From Mycolicibacterium tusciae JS617 (lineage in GTDB: Bacteria > Actinomycetota > Actinomycetes > Mycobacteriales > Mycobacteriaceae), in assembly GCF_000243415.2 (NCBI RefSeq), contig NZ_KI912270.1, positions 3,720,001 to 3,784,000 of the forward strand: a stretch of DNA of 64,000 nucleotides, written 5' to 3'. The notes under the pieces were generated by a model, which did not search any database, was not told where the DNA came from, and worked only from the letters and a program-made list of their open reading frames with translations. Position 1 is the first letter of the stretch. The number at the start of each line of letters is the position of its first letter. Of the stretch, positions 1 through 7,159 are shown one piece after another. Both the position numbers and the translations under genes were made by a program.

Positions 1-207
1 GGCTACCTGGTGACGCTGACCACCGACATGACCGCCGACGCCTCGTACTGCCTGGTGTTCGACGCCGCCCGCGTCGCCGACGGACCCGTATGCAAACTTG
101 CTCTACCGGAACGGATTTCCAGTGGAACACACTCCACCTGGGCGCCGGGGTCGGAGCTGCGCCGCTGGCGAGACAGCGACACCGCGGCCGGCGCGATCGG
201 TCTGTAG
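1..207 (+). CDS. Carotenoid oxygenase family protein, C-terminal fragment
   Basis: The gene enters from the left edge; only the last 68 residues are visible, reading in frame 1 from base 1 to the TAG at 205-207. The tail has the typical C-terminal shape of carotenoid cleavage dioxygenases: a beta-strand (GYLVTLTTDM), a segment reading VFDAARVADGPVCKLALPER, then a GTHSTW motif where family members have the terminal G-[FT]-H-x-x-W segment with the last iron-ligand histidine. Known members cleave a conjugated double bond of carotenoids or stilbenes using Fe(II) and O2. The next gene starts on the very next base, so the two are probably co-transcribed. Substrate cannot be told from this fragment. 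Confidence 0.75.
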   Translation, partial: GYLVTLTTDMTADASYCLVFDAARVADGPVCKLALPERISSGTHSTWAPGSELRRWRDSDTAAGAIGL

Positions 208-1089
208 GTGGCCGAGCCCGGCCCCAACGCCGTCGCGCGGATGCTGGGGCTGCTCGGTGACGAGTGGACGCTGCTCGTCGTCCAGCAGGCGCTCCTCGGA
301 ACGTCGCGGTACGGCGACTTCCGGTCGCGACTGCCCATTTCGAATTCGGTGCTGACGGCGCGGCTACGGTCGCTGACCGACGAGGCGCTGCTCGAACGTC
401 ATTCCTACCAGTCGAATCCGCCGCGTTCGGAGTACGTCGTCACCGCGCGCTCTCGGTCGCTGTGGCCGGTGCTGGTGTCGATCTGGGAGTGGGAGCGGCA
501 CTGGGTGCCCGACCACAGAGATCCACTACCCGCCAGGCGTCACACCACCTGCGGTGGCGACTTCACCCCTGTCGTCACCTGTGGCTCGTGCGCCGACCCA
601 GCGAGCGAGAAAGACGTTGTCGCACAGTGGGGCCCCAGCGGATCCTGGTCGCGTTCGATACCGGTGGTGGCCACCCGGCGGCGCTCTGCGTCCGATCAGA
701 TCGCGGGACTCTTCCCGCAGACCATGAGTGTCATGGGAAACCGTTGGGGTTTCGCGCTGCTGGTCGCGGCGTTTGTCGGGATGAGCCGGTTCACTGATTT
801 TCAGTCACAGCTGGTTGCCCCTCCCGGTTCCATTGCCGATCGGTTGTCGATCTTCACGGCCAACGGAGTGTTCGAGATGTCCGAGAACCGGTATCGCCTG
901 ACCGAGAAGGGCCGCGCGCTGTTCCCGGTGCTGGTGACCGCGCTGCAATGGGCGCAGCGGTGGTACCAGGCACCCGAAGGCCCCGCGGTGATCCTCACGC
1001 ACACGACCTGCGGCGCCCAATTCGGCGCGCTTCTGACGTGCGATCAGTGTGGCGAACGGCTACGCGGCGCGCACATCCAAGCCACCTAG
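208..1089 (+). CDS. Tandem HxlR-type winged-helix regulator (two fused HxlR domains)
   Basis: The 293-residue protein starts with GTG immediately after the preceding stop. HxlR regulators are normally 100-150 residues with one winged helix; here two copies lie in tandem. Domain 1 (about 5-105) has LLGDEWTLLVVQQALLGTSR and LTARLRSLTDEALLER; domain 2 (about 170-265) has VMGNRWGFALLVAAFVGMSR and IADRLSIFTANGVFE. Each copy is followed by the same Cys-containing tail: HTTCGGDF...VTCGSCADP after the first, HTTCGAQF...LTCDQCGERL after the second. The C-x(n)-C-x2-C spacing suggests a small metal site or redox switch after each wing (inference). It probably binds DNA as a pseudo-dimer and may control the carotenoid oxygenase gene just upstream. 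Confidence 0.85.
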   Translation: MAEPGPNAVARMLGLLGDEWTLLVVQQALLGTSRYGDFRSRLPISNSVLTARLRSLTDEALLERHSYQSNPPRSEYVVTARSRSLWPVLVSIWEWERHWVPDHRDPLPARRHTTCGGDFTPVVTCGSCADPASEKDVVAQWGPSGSWSRSIPVVATRRRSASDQIAGLFPQTMSVMGNRWGFALLVAAFVGMSRFTDFQSQLVAPPGSIADRLSIFTANGVFEMSENRYRLTEKGRALFPVLVTALQWAQRWYQAPEGPAVILTHTTCGAQFGALLTCDQCGERLRGAHIQAT

Positions 1090-1106
1090 AAAGTTGCGAA
1101 AAAAAT

Positions 1107-1133
1107 CTGGCACTCTCCCTATGAGAGTGCTAA
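1107..1133 (+). promoter_or_regulatory. CIRCE operator (HrcA-binding inverted repeat)
   Basis: CTGGCACTC at 1107-1115, a 9-base spacer, then GAGTGCTAA at 1125-1133. The right arm matches the CIRCE consensus (TTAGCACTC-N9-GAGTGCTAA) perfectly and the left arm in 7 of 9 positions. CIRCE is the binding site of the heat-shock repressor HrcA. It lies 72 bases upstream of the hsp18 start, so this small heat-shock gene should be in the HrcA regulon, like groES/groEL in mycobacteria. Confidence 0.85.
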
Positions 1134-1205
1134 CCTCGCAGGTGCACGGTGATTTAGACGCCCGCCACAGGGGCGGGCCCTGAGTGACATAGGAGGTGGA
1201 TTGCT

Positions 1206-1655
1206 GTGCTTCGTTTTGATCCGTTCAGTGACCTTGACGCGTTGACCCGGGGACTGCTGACCAACCAGACCGGATCAACTCGCACCCCGCGGTTCATGCC
1301 GATGGACCTGTGCAAGCTCGACGACCACTACATCCTGACCGCGGATCTACCCGGTATCGACCCGGGATCGGTGGATGTCAACGTCGACAGCGGCACCCTC
1401 ACAATCTCCGCGCATCGCACCGCCCGATCGGAAGATACCGTCCACTGGCTCGCCAATGAGCGCTTCTTCGGCACCTATCGCAGGCAGCTTTCCCTCGGGG
1501 AAGGCATTGACGCATCAGCGATTTCGGCGACATACGAGAACGGCGTGCTGACCGTGACGATTCCGGTCGCCGAGCGCGCCAAGCCGCGCAAGATCGAGGT
1601 CGCTCATGGCGGCCGCCAGCAGTCGATCGAGCCGGCCACCGTCGATTCCGAGTAG
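1206..1655 (+). CDS. hsp18: Small heat-shock protein, Hsp20/alpha-crystallin family (Hsp18-like)
   Basis: An ATP-independent holdase chaperone of 149 residues. The alpha-crystallin domain runs from about residue 35 to 130, with the strand motif LTADLPGIDPGSVDV and the signature ENGVLTVTIPVAERAKPRKI near the C-terminus. The N-terminal LRFDPFSDLDAL and the VAERAKPRKI end closely resemble the 18-kDa antigen of M. leprae (Hsp18) rather than HspX. The GTG at 1206 is chosen because a strong AGGAGGTGG site ends a few bases upstream (about 1191-1199). A CIRCE element at 1107-1133 predicts HrcA-mediated heat-shock control. The gene is monocistronic, followed by a long inverted repeat. Confidence 0.9.
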   Translation: MLRFDPFSDLDALTRGLLTNQTGSTRTPRFMPMDLCKLDDHYILTADLPGIDPGSVDVNVDSGTLTISAHRTARSEDTVHWLANERFFGTYRRQLSLGEGIDASAISATYENGVLTVTIPVAERAKPRKIEVAHGGRQQSIEPATVDSE

Positions 1656-1663
1656 CCGCTCAA

Positions 1664-1724
1664 CCGAGACTGCGGGCAGGTCGCCATTTCGAGCCCTTGG
1701 ATCGCGATCTGTCCGCAGTCTCGG
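1664..1724. repeat. Intergenic inverted repeat downstream of hsp18
   Basis: CCGAGACTGCGGGCAG at 1664-1679 is matched in inverse by CTGTCCGCAGTCTCGG at 1709-1724 (15 of 16 pairs), separated by 29 bases that can themselves fold partly. It begins 9 bases after the hsp18 stop and ends 38 bases before the next start. It could be a factor-assisted terminator or a dispersed repeat; there is no T-tract. Confidence 0.6.
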
Positions 1725-1762
1725 CGCTGCCCGGTGTCGGATCGCCTGGGTAACGTCGTCCC

Positions 1763-2317
1763 ATGACCACGCTGTCTGACCGCCCGAACACCGGCCTTCT
1801 CGTGATCGATGTGCAAAACGGCGTCGTCGAGCAGGCGCACCAACGGGATTCCGTGGTCGCCAACATCGGCGCCGTCGTCGACCGGGCGCGGCGCGATGGC
1901 GTCCCGGTGGTGTGGGTCCAACACTGCGACGAGGAACTGGTCAAGGGAAGCGACGCTTGGCGCATCATCCCGGAGTTGGGTCCACGGGATATCGAGCCGC
2001 TCATCGAGAAGAACTACGGCGATTCGTTCGAGAACACCTCACTCGAGACGGTGCTGTCGGAGTGGGGAGTCGGAAGACTCGTGGTTGTCGGAGCGGAGAC
2101 CGACGCGTGCGTGCGCTCGACGCTGCACGGCGCATTCGTGCGCGGGTACGACACCATCCTGGTCAGCGACGCGCATACCACCGGCGATAAGTCGCCGTGG
2201 GGCGCGCCGCCTCCTGATCAGGTCATCGCGCACACGAATCTCTACTGGAAATACCAGAGCGCGCCGGGCCGCGTCGCAGGCACAGTCACCACGGCAGAAG
2301 TCGACTTCGGCGAATAG
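1763..2317 (+). CDS. Isochorismatase-like cysteine hydrolase
   Basis: A 184-residue single-domain hydrolase of the isochorismatase/nicotinamidase superfamily. The catalytic triad is visible: Asp16 in VIDVQN, Lys83 in EKNYGDSFENT and Cys116 in ETDACVRST. The acidic residue before the Cys and the cis-peptide-type VGAETDAC sequence are typical of amidase-type members. Length is normal (180-210). The substrate is unknown; family members act on isochorismate, nicotinamide, carbamoylsarcosine or similar amides. It stands alone between hsp18 and a convergent acetyltransferase gene. Confidence 0.88.
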   Translation: MTTLSDRPNTGLLVIDVQNGVVEQAHQRDSVVANIGAVVDRARRDGVPVVWVQHCDEELVKGSDAWRIIPELGPRDIEPLIEKNYGDSFENTSLETVLSEWGVGRLVVVGAETDACVRSTLHGAFVRGYDTILVSDAHTTGDKSPWGAPPPDQVIAHTNLYWKYQSAPGRVAGTVTTAEVDFGE

Positions 2318-2373
2318 CGCCCAGCGCAGGCGGAACGTCAACTCGTCCGAAAGGCCGCGCGGTACGCGTGGCG

Positions 2374-2970
2374 TCAGCCGTGCCGGTTCAACCGATACAA
2401 GAGGTTGTTTCGCACCGACGCCCACTCGATATCCAGGATCGAGTACACGACGGTGTCGCGCCGCGACCCGTCGGGCAGCACCTGATGACTGCGCAGGACA
2501 CCGTCGAGTTTCGCACCCAGCCTTTCGATGGCCCCGCGGCTGGTGAAGTTGAAGAAATGTGTACGGAATTCGACTGCCACACAACCCAGCTCGTCGAAGG
2601 CGTGGCCGAGCATCAGCAGCTTCGTCTCGCTGTTGATCCCGCTGCGCCGCGCCGACGCCACGTACCAGGTGTTGCCGATCTCCAGTCGGCGATTGACCGG
2701 GTCGACGTTCATGTAGCTCGACGAGCCGACCAACGTTCCGTCCAGACGGCGCACGACCATGGTCAATCCGGTATCCGGCGCCTGCACCGCCAGCCGCGCG
2801 TCGACCCATTTCTCGACCGCTCCGGGGGCAGGTGCTGCGGTGAACCAGAGACGACCCAGCTCACCGTCGGCGGCAGCCGCGCTGATCTCCGGAACATGTT
2901 CTCGGCTAAGCGGTTCCAGCGTCACCCAGCGGTCTCCGGTCAGCGAGACCGGTTCGACGAACCCACTCAT
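2374..2970 (-). CDS. GNAT-family N-acetyltransferase (RimJ/RimL type)
   Basis: A 198-residue acetyl-CoA-dependent N-acyltransferase. The RimL-like layout is clear: N-terminal VTLEPLSREHVPEI, a central strand GSSSYMNVDPVNRRLEIGNTW, and an acetyl-CoA loop region with NSETKLLMLGHAFDELGC followed by VEFRTHFFNFTSRGAIERLG, the usual 'N..S..A..R.G' end of the fold. The pyrophosphate-loop motif is degenerate, as often in RimJ/L relatives. Its ATG overlaps the stop of the upstream membrane-protein gene by 4 bases, so the two are translationally coupled. The acceptor substrate is unknown. Confidence 0.85.
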   Translation of the reverse strand: MSGFVEPVSLTGDRWVTLEPLSREHVPEISAAAADGELGRLWFTAAPAPGAVEKWVDARLAVQAPDTGLTMVVRRLDGTLVGSSSYMNVDPVNRRLEIGNTWYVASARRSGINSETKLLMLGHAFDELGCVAVEFRTHFFNFTSRGAIERLGAKLDGVLRSHQVLPDGSRRDTVVYSILDIEWASVRNNLLYRLNRHG

Positions 2971-3404
2971 GTGGCCCGACCGGCGGCCGCCGACCAGGCC
3001 GCGACCATCGCCAAGACCGACAGCAACGCCGCCGCGATCGCCACCGCAGCGCCGATATAGAGGCCGAATCCAGCCGAAACCGGCGTGTACACGTAGAGCC
3101 GGTAGTAGAAGATCGTGAGAACCACCAGCAGTACCGAAATGGCCAGCGCTGCTGACGATGCCATCCGGGCCGACAGTCCGCGTGCCGCCATCGCCCCCGC
3201 CACGATCAACGTCGATGCCAGCAGGACGATGAGCTGGCCGACGCCGAACCCGGATAGCCGGTTCCGCAGTTCATCCATATCGCCGACGACGCCGCCGACC
3301 GCGCTGGCGCGCGCACCGTCGGCCGTCAGCCAGGGCAACCACGCATTCACGACGAGGATCGCCGCACACAGTGCGACCAGCCAACCGGGACGCAGGCGCG
3401 ACAT
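2967..3404 (-). CDS. Four-helix membrane protein of unknown function
   Basis: 145 residues with hydrophobic helices at about 6-27, 56-74, 81-104 and 115-140; the second helix follows a soluble loop (GDMDELRNRLSGFG). No enzymatic motif is recognised. It is the first gene of a two-gene unit with the GNAT acetyltransferase (4-base overlap). The ATG at 3404 lies only 6 bases from a TAGTCT -10-like hexamer (reverse strand of 3411-3416), so the mRNA is probably leaderless and shares its promoter core with the divergent cupin gene. Confidence 0.7.
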   Translation of the reverse strand: MSRLRPGWLVALCAAILVVNAWLPWLTADGARASAVGGVVGDMDELRNRLSGFGVGQLIVLLASTLIVAGAMAARGLSARMASSAALAISVLLVVLTIFYYRLYVYTPVSAGFGLYIGAAVAIAAALLSVLAMVAAWSAAAGRAT

Positions 3405-3410
3405 GGATCG

Positions 3411-3420
3411 AGACTACGGT
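3411..3420. promoter_or_regulatory. Overlapping divergent -10 boxes (putative bidirectional leaderless promoter)
   Basis: TACGGT (3415-3420, plus) and TAGTCT (reverse strand of 3416-3411) share the TA at 3415-3416. Each is 6 bases from a start codon: ATG at 3427 on the plus strand and ATG at 3404 on the minus strand. The TA step is the exact centre between the two starts. This geometry fits two leaderless transcripts from one symmetric promoter; it is an inference from sequence only. Confidence 0.45.
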
Positions 3421-3426
3421 ATGGCA

Positions 3427-3873
3427 ATGACCGAACTACCCGACTGGGCGCGCCAACTCGACCTGGCTCCTCACCCCGAGGGGGGCTGGTACAAGGAGAC
3501 CTGGCGCAGCGAGTTGACGGTGCCCCAATCGGCACTTCCCCAGGACTACACCGGCCCGCGCAGTGCCGGAACCGCAATACTGTTTCTACTCATGCCGGGT
3601 CAGCAGTCGGCATGGCACACCGTGCGCAGCGCCGAGGTGTGGCTCTACCACTCAGGCGGCCCGCTGCTCCTCGAGTTCGGTCCCGAACAGGACACCGCCA
3701 CAACATATCTGCTCGGCGCGGACATCCTCGCCGGCGAATCGCCCCAGATTGTCGTCCCGCCAGGCCACTGGCAACGCGCCAGTCCGCGTGACGATCAGCC
3801 CTGCCTCGTCAGCTGTGTCGTGGTGCCCGGATTCGACTTCGCCGACTTCGCGCTCGGCGCGCCTACCGATTGA
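3427..3873 (+). CDS. Cupin-fold DUF985 family protein
   Basis: 148 residues. The family signature is evident: LAPHPEGGWYKETWRS near the N-terminus, AILFLLMPGQQSAWHTVRSAEVWLYHSG in the middle, and a VPPGHWQRASP strand. DUF985 proteins are single-domain cupins; the WH and E/H residues sit where the cupin metal or ligand site would be, but the reaction is unknown. ATG 3427 is preferred over the in-frame ATG at 3421 because it sits at the expected start point of a -10 box at 3415-3420. The 3' end overlaps the convergent BKACE gene by 11 bases. Confidence 0.85.
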   Translation: MTELPDWARQLDLAPHPEGGWYKETWRSELTVPQSALPQDYTGPRSAGTAILFLLMPGQQSAWHTVRSAEVWLYHSGGPLLLEFGPEQDTATTYLLGADILAGESPQIVVPPGHWQRASPRDDQPCLVSCVVVPGFDFADFALGAPTD

Positions 3874-4585
3874 GCAGGTCAACCGCGGCGGAGATCAGTT
3901 CGGCGTTGCCCGGCGTCAGTGAACCGTTCGGCAGCCGAACCGTGTCCTCCAGTCCGATGCGGGTCTGCACGCCGCAGCGACCCGCGTGTTCCAGTAGCGG
4001 CCAACAACTTTCGTCGAGCCCGTGCAGCAGGACCGGCGCCGGAGATCCCACGGCCATCACCTGACTGAGCAGGGCGTCGGCGGTGGCGATATCGCTGTCG
4101 CCCTGTAGTTCGATCATCACCCGCATGCAGTGAGCGGCGATGTCGGAGGCCGCCCACGAGGCTGCCGCCTCGGCGTGGAAGATGCCGACCTCGACGCCCA
4201 GGCCCTTGCCGAGCAGCAACTCGGCGAGCTCCTCGGCGCCTGGTTCATGCCAGTTCACCGAGGCGAAGTCGGGCAGCTCACTCCACCCATCGACCGCACG
4301 CAGCCGGGCGCCGGGGTCCGGGAGCGCCCAGTAGCCGGTCGTCACGCCCACAGGCAGGCCGGGAACCGCGTGACGTACCGCCGATACCGCGGCGTCGACG
4401 ACGGCAGGCTCCAGTGAGTCGACGCCGTCGGCGGTCTTTGGATGCATGTGCACGGCTTTGGCGCCCGCCTGATGCGCGGCGAGCGCCTCAGCGGCCAGTT
4501 GATCCGGTGAAACCGGAAGGTTCGGGTGCTGGTCGGGAGTGCGGGCGCCGTTGATGCACGCCTTGACGTAGGTCTCGGAGGGCAT
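3863..4585 (-). CDS. BKACE family (DUF849) beta-keto acid cleavage-type protein
   Basis: 240 residues. The family (3-keto-5-aminohexanoate cleavage enzyme and relatives) are Zn-dependent TIM barrels that condense a beta-keto acid with acetyl-CoA. The zinc ligands His46 and His48 are in AVHMHPKTADG, and ACINGAR near the N-terminus and VGVTTGYW match family strands. The C-terminal RIGLEDTVRLPNG carries the conserved Glu expected as third ligand. It is shorter than the usual 270-310 residues and may be a diverged subclass. It stands alone, ending convergently with the cupin gene. Substrate is unknown. Confidence 0.82.
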   Translation of the reverse strand: MPSETYVKACINGARTPDQHPNLPVSPDQLAAEALAAHQAGAKAVHMHPKTADGVDSLEPAVVDAAVSAVRHAVPGLPVGVTTGYWALPDPGARLRAVDGWSELPDFASVNWHEPGAEELAELLLGKGLGVEVGIFHAEAAASWAASDIAAHCMRVMIELQGDSDIATADALLSQVMAVGSPAPVLLHGLDESCWPLLEHAGRCGVQTRIGLEDTVRLPNGSLTPGNAELISAAVDLLNR

Positions 4586-4615
4586 AGCCCCATCTTTGCA
4601 GCGACGCCCGGGGCG

Positions 4616-4993
4616 TCAGAGCCGACCGGCGCGCAGCTTGTCGAGTCGTCGCCGATCCCGCTTCGTGGGCCGACCCGCACCCCGGTCGCGGACAGCGACC
4701 GCAATGGTCTCGGTCGGCTCGGGTTTGGGCGTTCGATCGAGGAAGCAGGTCGCCGCGTCGGCGGCACCAACGCGCTTCTGGATTACCCGCACCACCTCGA
4801 CTATTCGCGTGGTCTGACCGACCAGTGCGCGGACCTCGTCACCCGGTGCCACCGTGGTGGCCGGCTTGGCGGGCCGACCGTTCACCCGGACGTGCCCACC
4901 GCGGCAGGCGTCGACGGCGTCGGGTCGGGTCTTGACGAGCCGGACCGACCACAGCCATCTGTCCACGCGGGTCGACTCCACGCCATCCATCAT
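4616..4993 (-). CDS. S4-domain RNA-binding protein (Hsp15/HslR-like)
   Basis: 125 residues. An S4 RNA-binding domain occupies about residues 8-70 (RVDRWLWSVRLVKTRPDAVD, then GGHVRVNGRPAKPATTVAPG), followed by a basic C-terminal tail rich in Arg/Lys (GAGRPTKRDRRRLDKLRAG). This is the Hsp15 architecture; E. coli Hsp15 recycles stalled 50S subunits carrying a nascent chain. ATG 4993 is used; a second in-frame ATG follows directly. It is monocistronic, 30 bases downstream of the BKACE start on the same strand. Confidence 0.88.
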   Translation of the reverse strand: MMDGVESTRVDRWLWSVRLVKTRPDAVDACRGGHVRVNGRPAKPATTVAPGDEVRALVGQTTRIVEVVRVIQKRVGAADAATCFLDRTPKPEPTETIAVAVRDRGAGRPTKRDRRRLDKLRAGRL

Positions 4994-5074
4994 GGACTAG
5001 GTAGTCGGGGCGGTGCGATCCAAAAGCAGACGCTTATGCCCCTTCGCTCCAACCGCGAACAGGTTCTCCAGAGA

Positions 5075-6910
5075 TCAGTGCGGCTCGATCACTATTTCGC
5101 CGGCGCCCGCCACCGCCACGTAGTTGTGGAGGTCGTTGCCCAACGAGCCCGCCTGCGCGTACCCACCCCCAGTCGCCGTTGCCTGGTTGCCGTTGTTCCG
5201 CTCGCCGCCGAACCCGGCGTACGCCTGGCTTCCATCGCCGTCGGCGCCGGCGACGTTGTTGGCGTTGTCGTTACCGCCTTGGCATCCGCAGTCACCACCG
5301 CCCACCACGGCTACACCGCCCGCGCTCGCGTTGGCGACGTTGCCGGTATTGCCGGCCCCGTCGATGCCTGCGGTTGCCCGGCTTCCGTCGTCGGCAGCAG
5401 TGGCGGTATTGCCCGTGTTGTTGTCGCCATACGAACCCGCCTCGGCCATCCCTCCACCGGTCGCGGTGGCGATGTTGCCGGAGTTACCGTTCCCGACGGT
5501 CCCCGCGTCAGCCAGACTTCCGATGCCGGCGGCGGTGGCGAGGTTTCCGGTGTTGTCGTCACCAAGTGAACCCGCCACCGCTTGCCCTCCACCTGTCGCA
5601 GCCGCCTGGTTGCCGTTGTTCCGCTCTCCGCGGTACCCGGCGTAGGCCACACTCCCGGCACCGGCGGCGCTGGCTACGTTGTTGTCGTTGCCGTCGCTTT
5701 GGCACCCGCAGCCGCCACCGCCGGCGATGGCAATGCCACCGTAATTGGCGATAGCGCGGTTGAAGTCGTTGTCGTCACCGGCATTTCCCGCGATGGCAGT
5801 GCCGCCATTGAAGGCCATCGCACGGTTGTAGTCGTTGCCCTCACCTTCGCCGCCCGCTTCGGCAGTCGCACTCGTCCCCCACGCGAACGCCCGATTGCCG
5901 ACCCCACCGCTTGCCCTCGCAGAAGCATTGACTCCGATCGCGATGGCATAACTGCCCCACCCACTCGCATACGCGTGCGAGCCCGCACCGATCGACAGAG
6001 CGAACGAACCCCACCCCGTCGACGTGAACGTGAAATCACCGATCTGAATCATGAAGAGGACCGGCGGGTCGGGCTGCACCGCCGCGATGGACACCAGTGC
6101 ATTGGCGGTCTGCAGGCCATCGACCGACTGCAGAGCGATCGTTTCGGTTTCGGTGCGCCGCGTCAGGGCGAACAACGCCAACATCGCCGGTGACTCAAGA
6201 GGATCGGCCGGCCCCGGCAGCTCGCTCGGCCCCTCGAAGCGACCGGCGCCAAGAGTGATGAACGAGGTTTCCTCGGGATCCTCGACGATCACGGGATCGG
6301 CATTTACGCCCCGCGATTCGATCCCGGTATCCACGACCTGCTGCTGGATGACGATCGGCTCGGTCGGCGGTGACGGCGGTTCCTGCAAGGTCACTTCTTC
6401 TTCATCATCGGTGACGAGTGGTCCCGGTGGATCCGGTACTTCTACCTGGTTGCCCTGCAGTGGCGTGTGGTCATTGCCCTTCGGCGAGTCGACAATCTCG
6501 ACCGGAACCTCATCGATCGGTTCCGGCAGCTCGGCAGCCCCTTGGTTATCAGGGCCGTTCTCGTCAGCGTCCTTCTGGTCGACGTCTTTCTGATCGACGT
6601 CTTTCTGGCCCGCGTCTTTCTCGTCAACGTCCTTCGCGTCAGCGTCTCTCCCGTTGCCTACTGTGGTCGTCCGCGAGCCGGTGGTGTTCCCGATCGTCGG
6701 TGTCCCAGCACCGACATTCGGGCTGCCGGACTCTTTGGCGTCGTTGTCGTCAGGTGCGCCGCTCGACGGATCGCTGGCCGAGGAGTCCGATGAGGTCGAT
6801 TCCCCGTCGGTTGACGCCAACGCCACCGCGGGCAGGCTCACAATCGCTGAGCCGACACCCAACGCCACTGCCAGCGCGCCGACCCGACCGATGTACTTCG
6901 CGTAACCCAT
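5075..6910 (-). CDS. Secreted Gly/Asn/Ala-rich repeat protein
   Basis: 611 residues. A Sec-type signal peptide covers about 1-32 (VGALAVALGVGSAIVSLPAV, cleavage near ALAS). Next come a Ser/Asp-rich stretch, a Lys-Asp repeat (QKDVDQKDVDQKDADE, about 95-115) and a Pro/Glu-rich linker (130-200). After a globular segment (about 205-290), residues 290-605 are imperfect repeats of roughly 20 residues of the type GNxATAxGGGxAxAGSxGDxNT, suggesting a beta-solenoid. Two blocks, each with a CGCQ motif (about 401 and 540), then ERNNGNQA and a GGGxAxAGSLG segment, recur about 139 residues apart. No PE domain is present. A role at the cell surface is inferred. It is preceded by an AT-rich 249-base intergenic region. 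Confidence 0.8.
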   Translation of the reverse strand: MGYAKYIGRVGALAVALGVGSAIVSLPAVALASTDGESTSSDSSASDPSSGAPDDNDAKESGSPNVGAGTPTIGNTTGSRTTTVGNGRDADAKDVDEKDAGQKDVDQKDVDQKDADENGPDNQGAAELPEPIDEVPVEIVDSPKGNDHTPLQGNQVEVPDPPGPLVTDDEEEVTLQEPPSPPTEPIVIQQQVVDTGIESRGVNADPVIVEDPEETSFITLGAGRFEGPSELPGPADPLESPAMLALFALTRRTETETIALQSVDGLQTANALVSIAAVQPDPPVLFMIQIGDFTFTSTGWGSFALSIGAGSHAYASGWGSYAIAIGVNASARASGGVGNRAFAWGTSATAEAGGEGEGNDYNRAMAFNGGTAIAGNAGDDNDFNRAIANYGGIAIAGGGGCGCQSDGNDNNVASAAGAGSVAYAGYRGERNNGNQAAATGGGQAVAGSLGDDNTGNLATAAGIGSLADAGTVGNGNSGNIATATGGGMAEAGSYGDNNTGNTATAADDGSRATAGIDGAGNTGNVANASAGGVAVVGGGDCGCQGGNDNANNVAGADGDGSQAYAGFGGERNNGNQATATGGGYAQAGSLGNDLHNYVAVAGAGEIVIEPH

Positions 6911-7159
6911 GCGGCGAGCATAAATACAAGATCAAAATTTTGCTATTACCGTGATCGTGCGGCGGAAAATACCTCTCCTGAGCCTAATGACTATCTCGTC
7001 AAAAATTGCCCTAATGCCCTCTACCCGCAAATAACGTCGACACCACAGCTAGACCCGATCATTGCCTTATCGTGACCTTATATACGCCTTATTTTTCTTA
7101 GAAACTCGTGTACGGTGGGGCCTCAGGCGCACGCAATGCAGCGACGGAAGGAACCCGAC

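Noticed and set aside
5075..5850. Regular repeats that might suggest a CRISPR array
   Set aside because: Repeats are imperfect, keep the reading frame and code for Gly/Asn/Ala repeats; there are no uniform repeats with unique spacers and no cas genes.
5124..6193. Long plus-strand frames opposite the repeat protein
   Set aside because: They arise from the periodic Gly/Asn codons of the minus-strand gene, which has a signal peptide and sensible composition.
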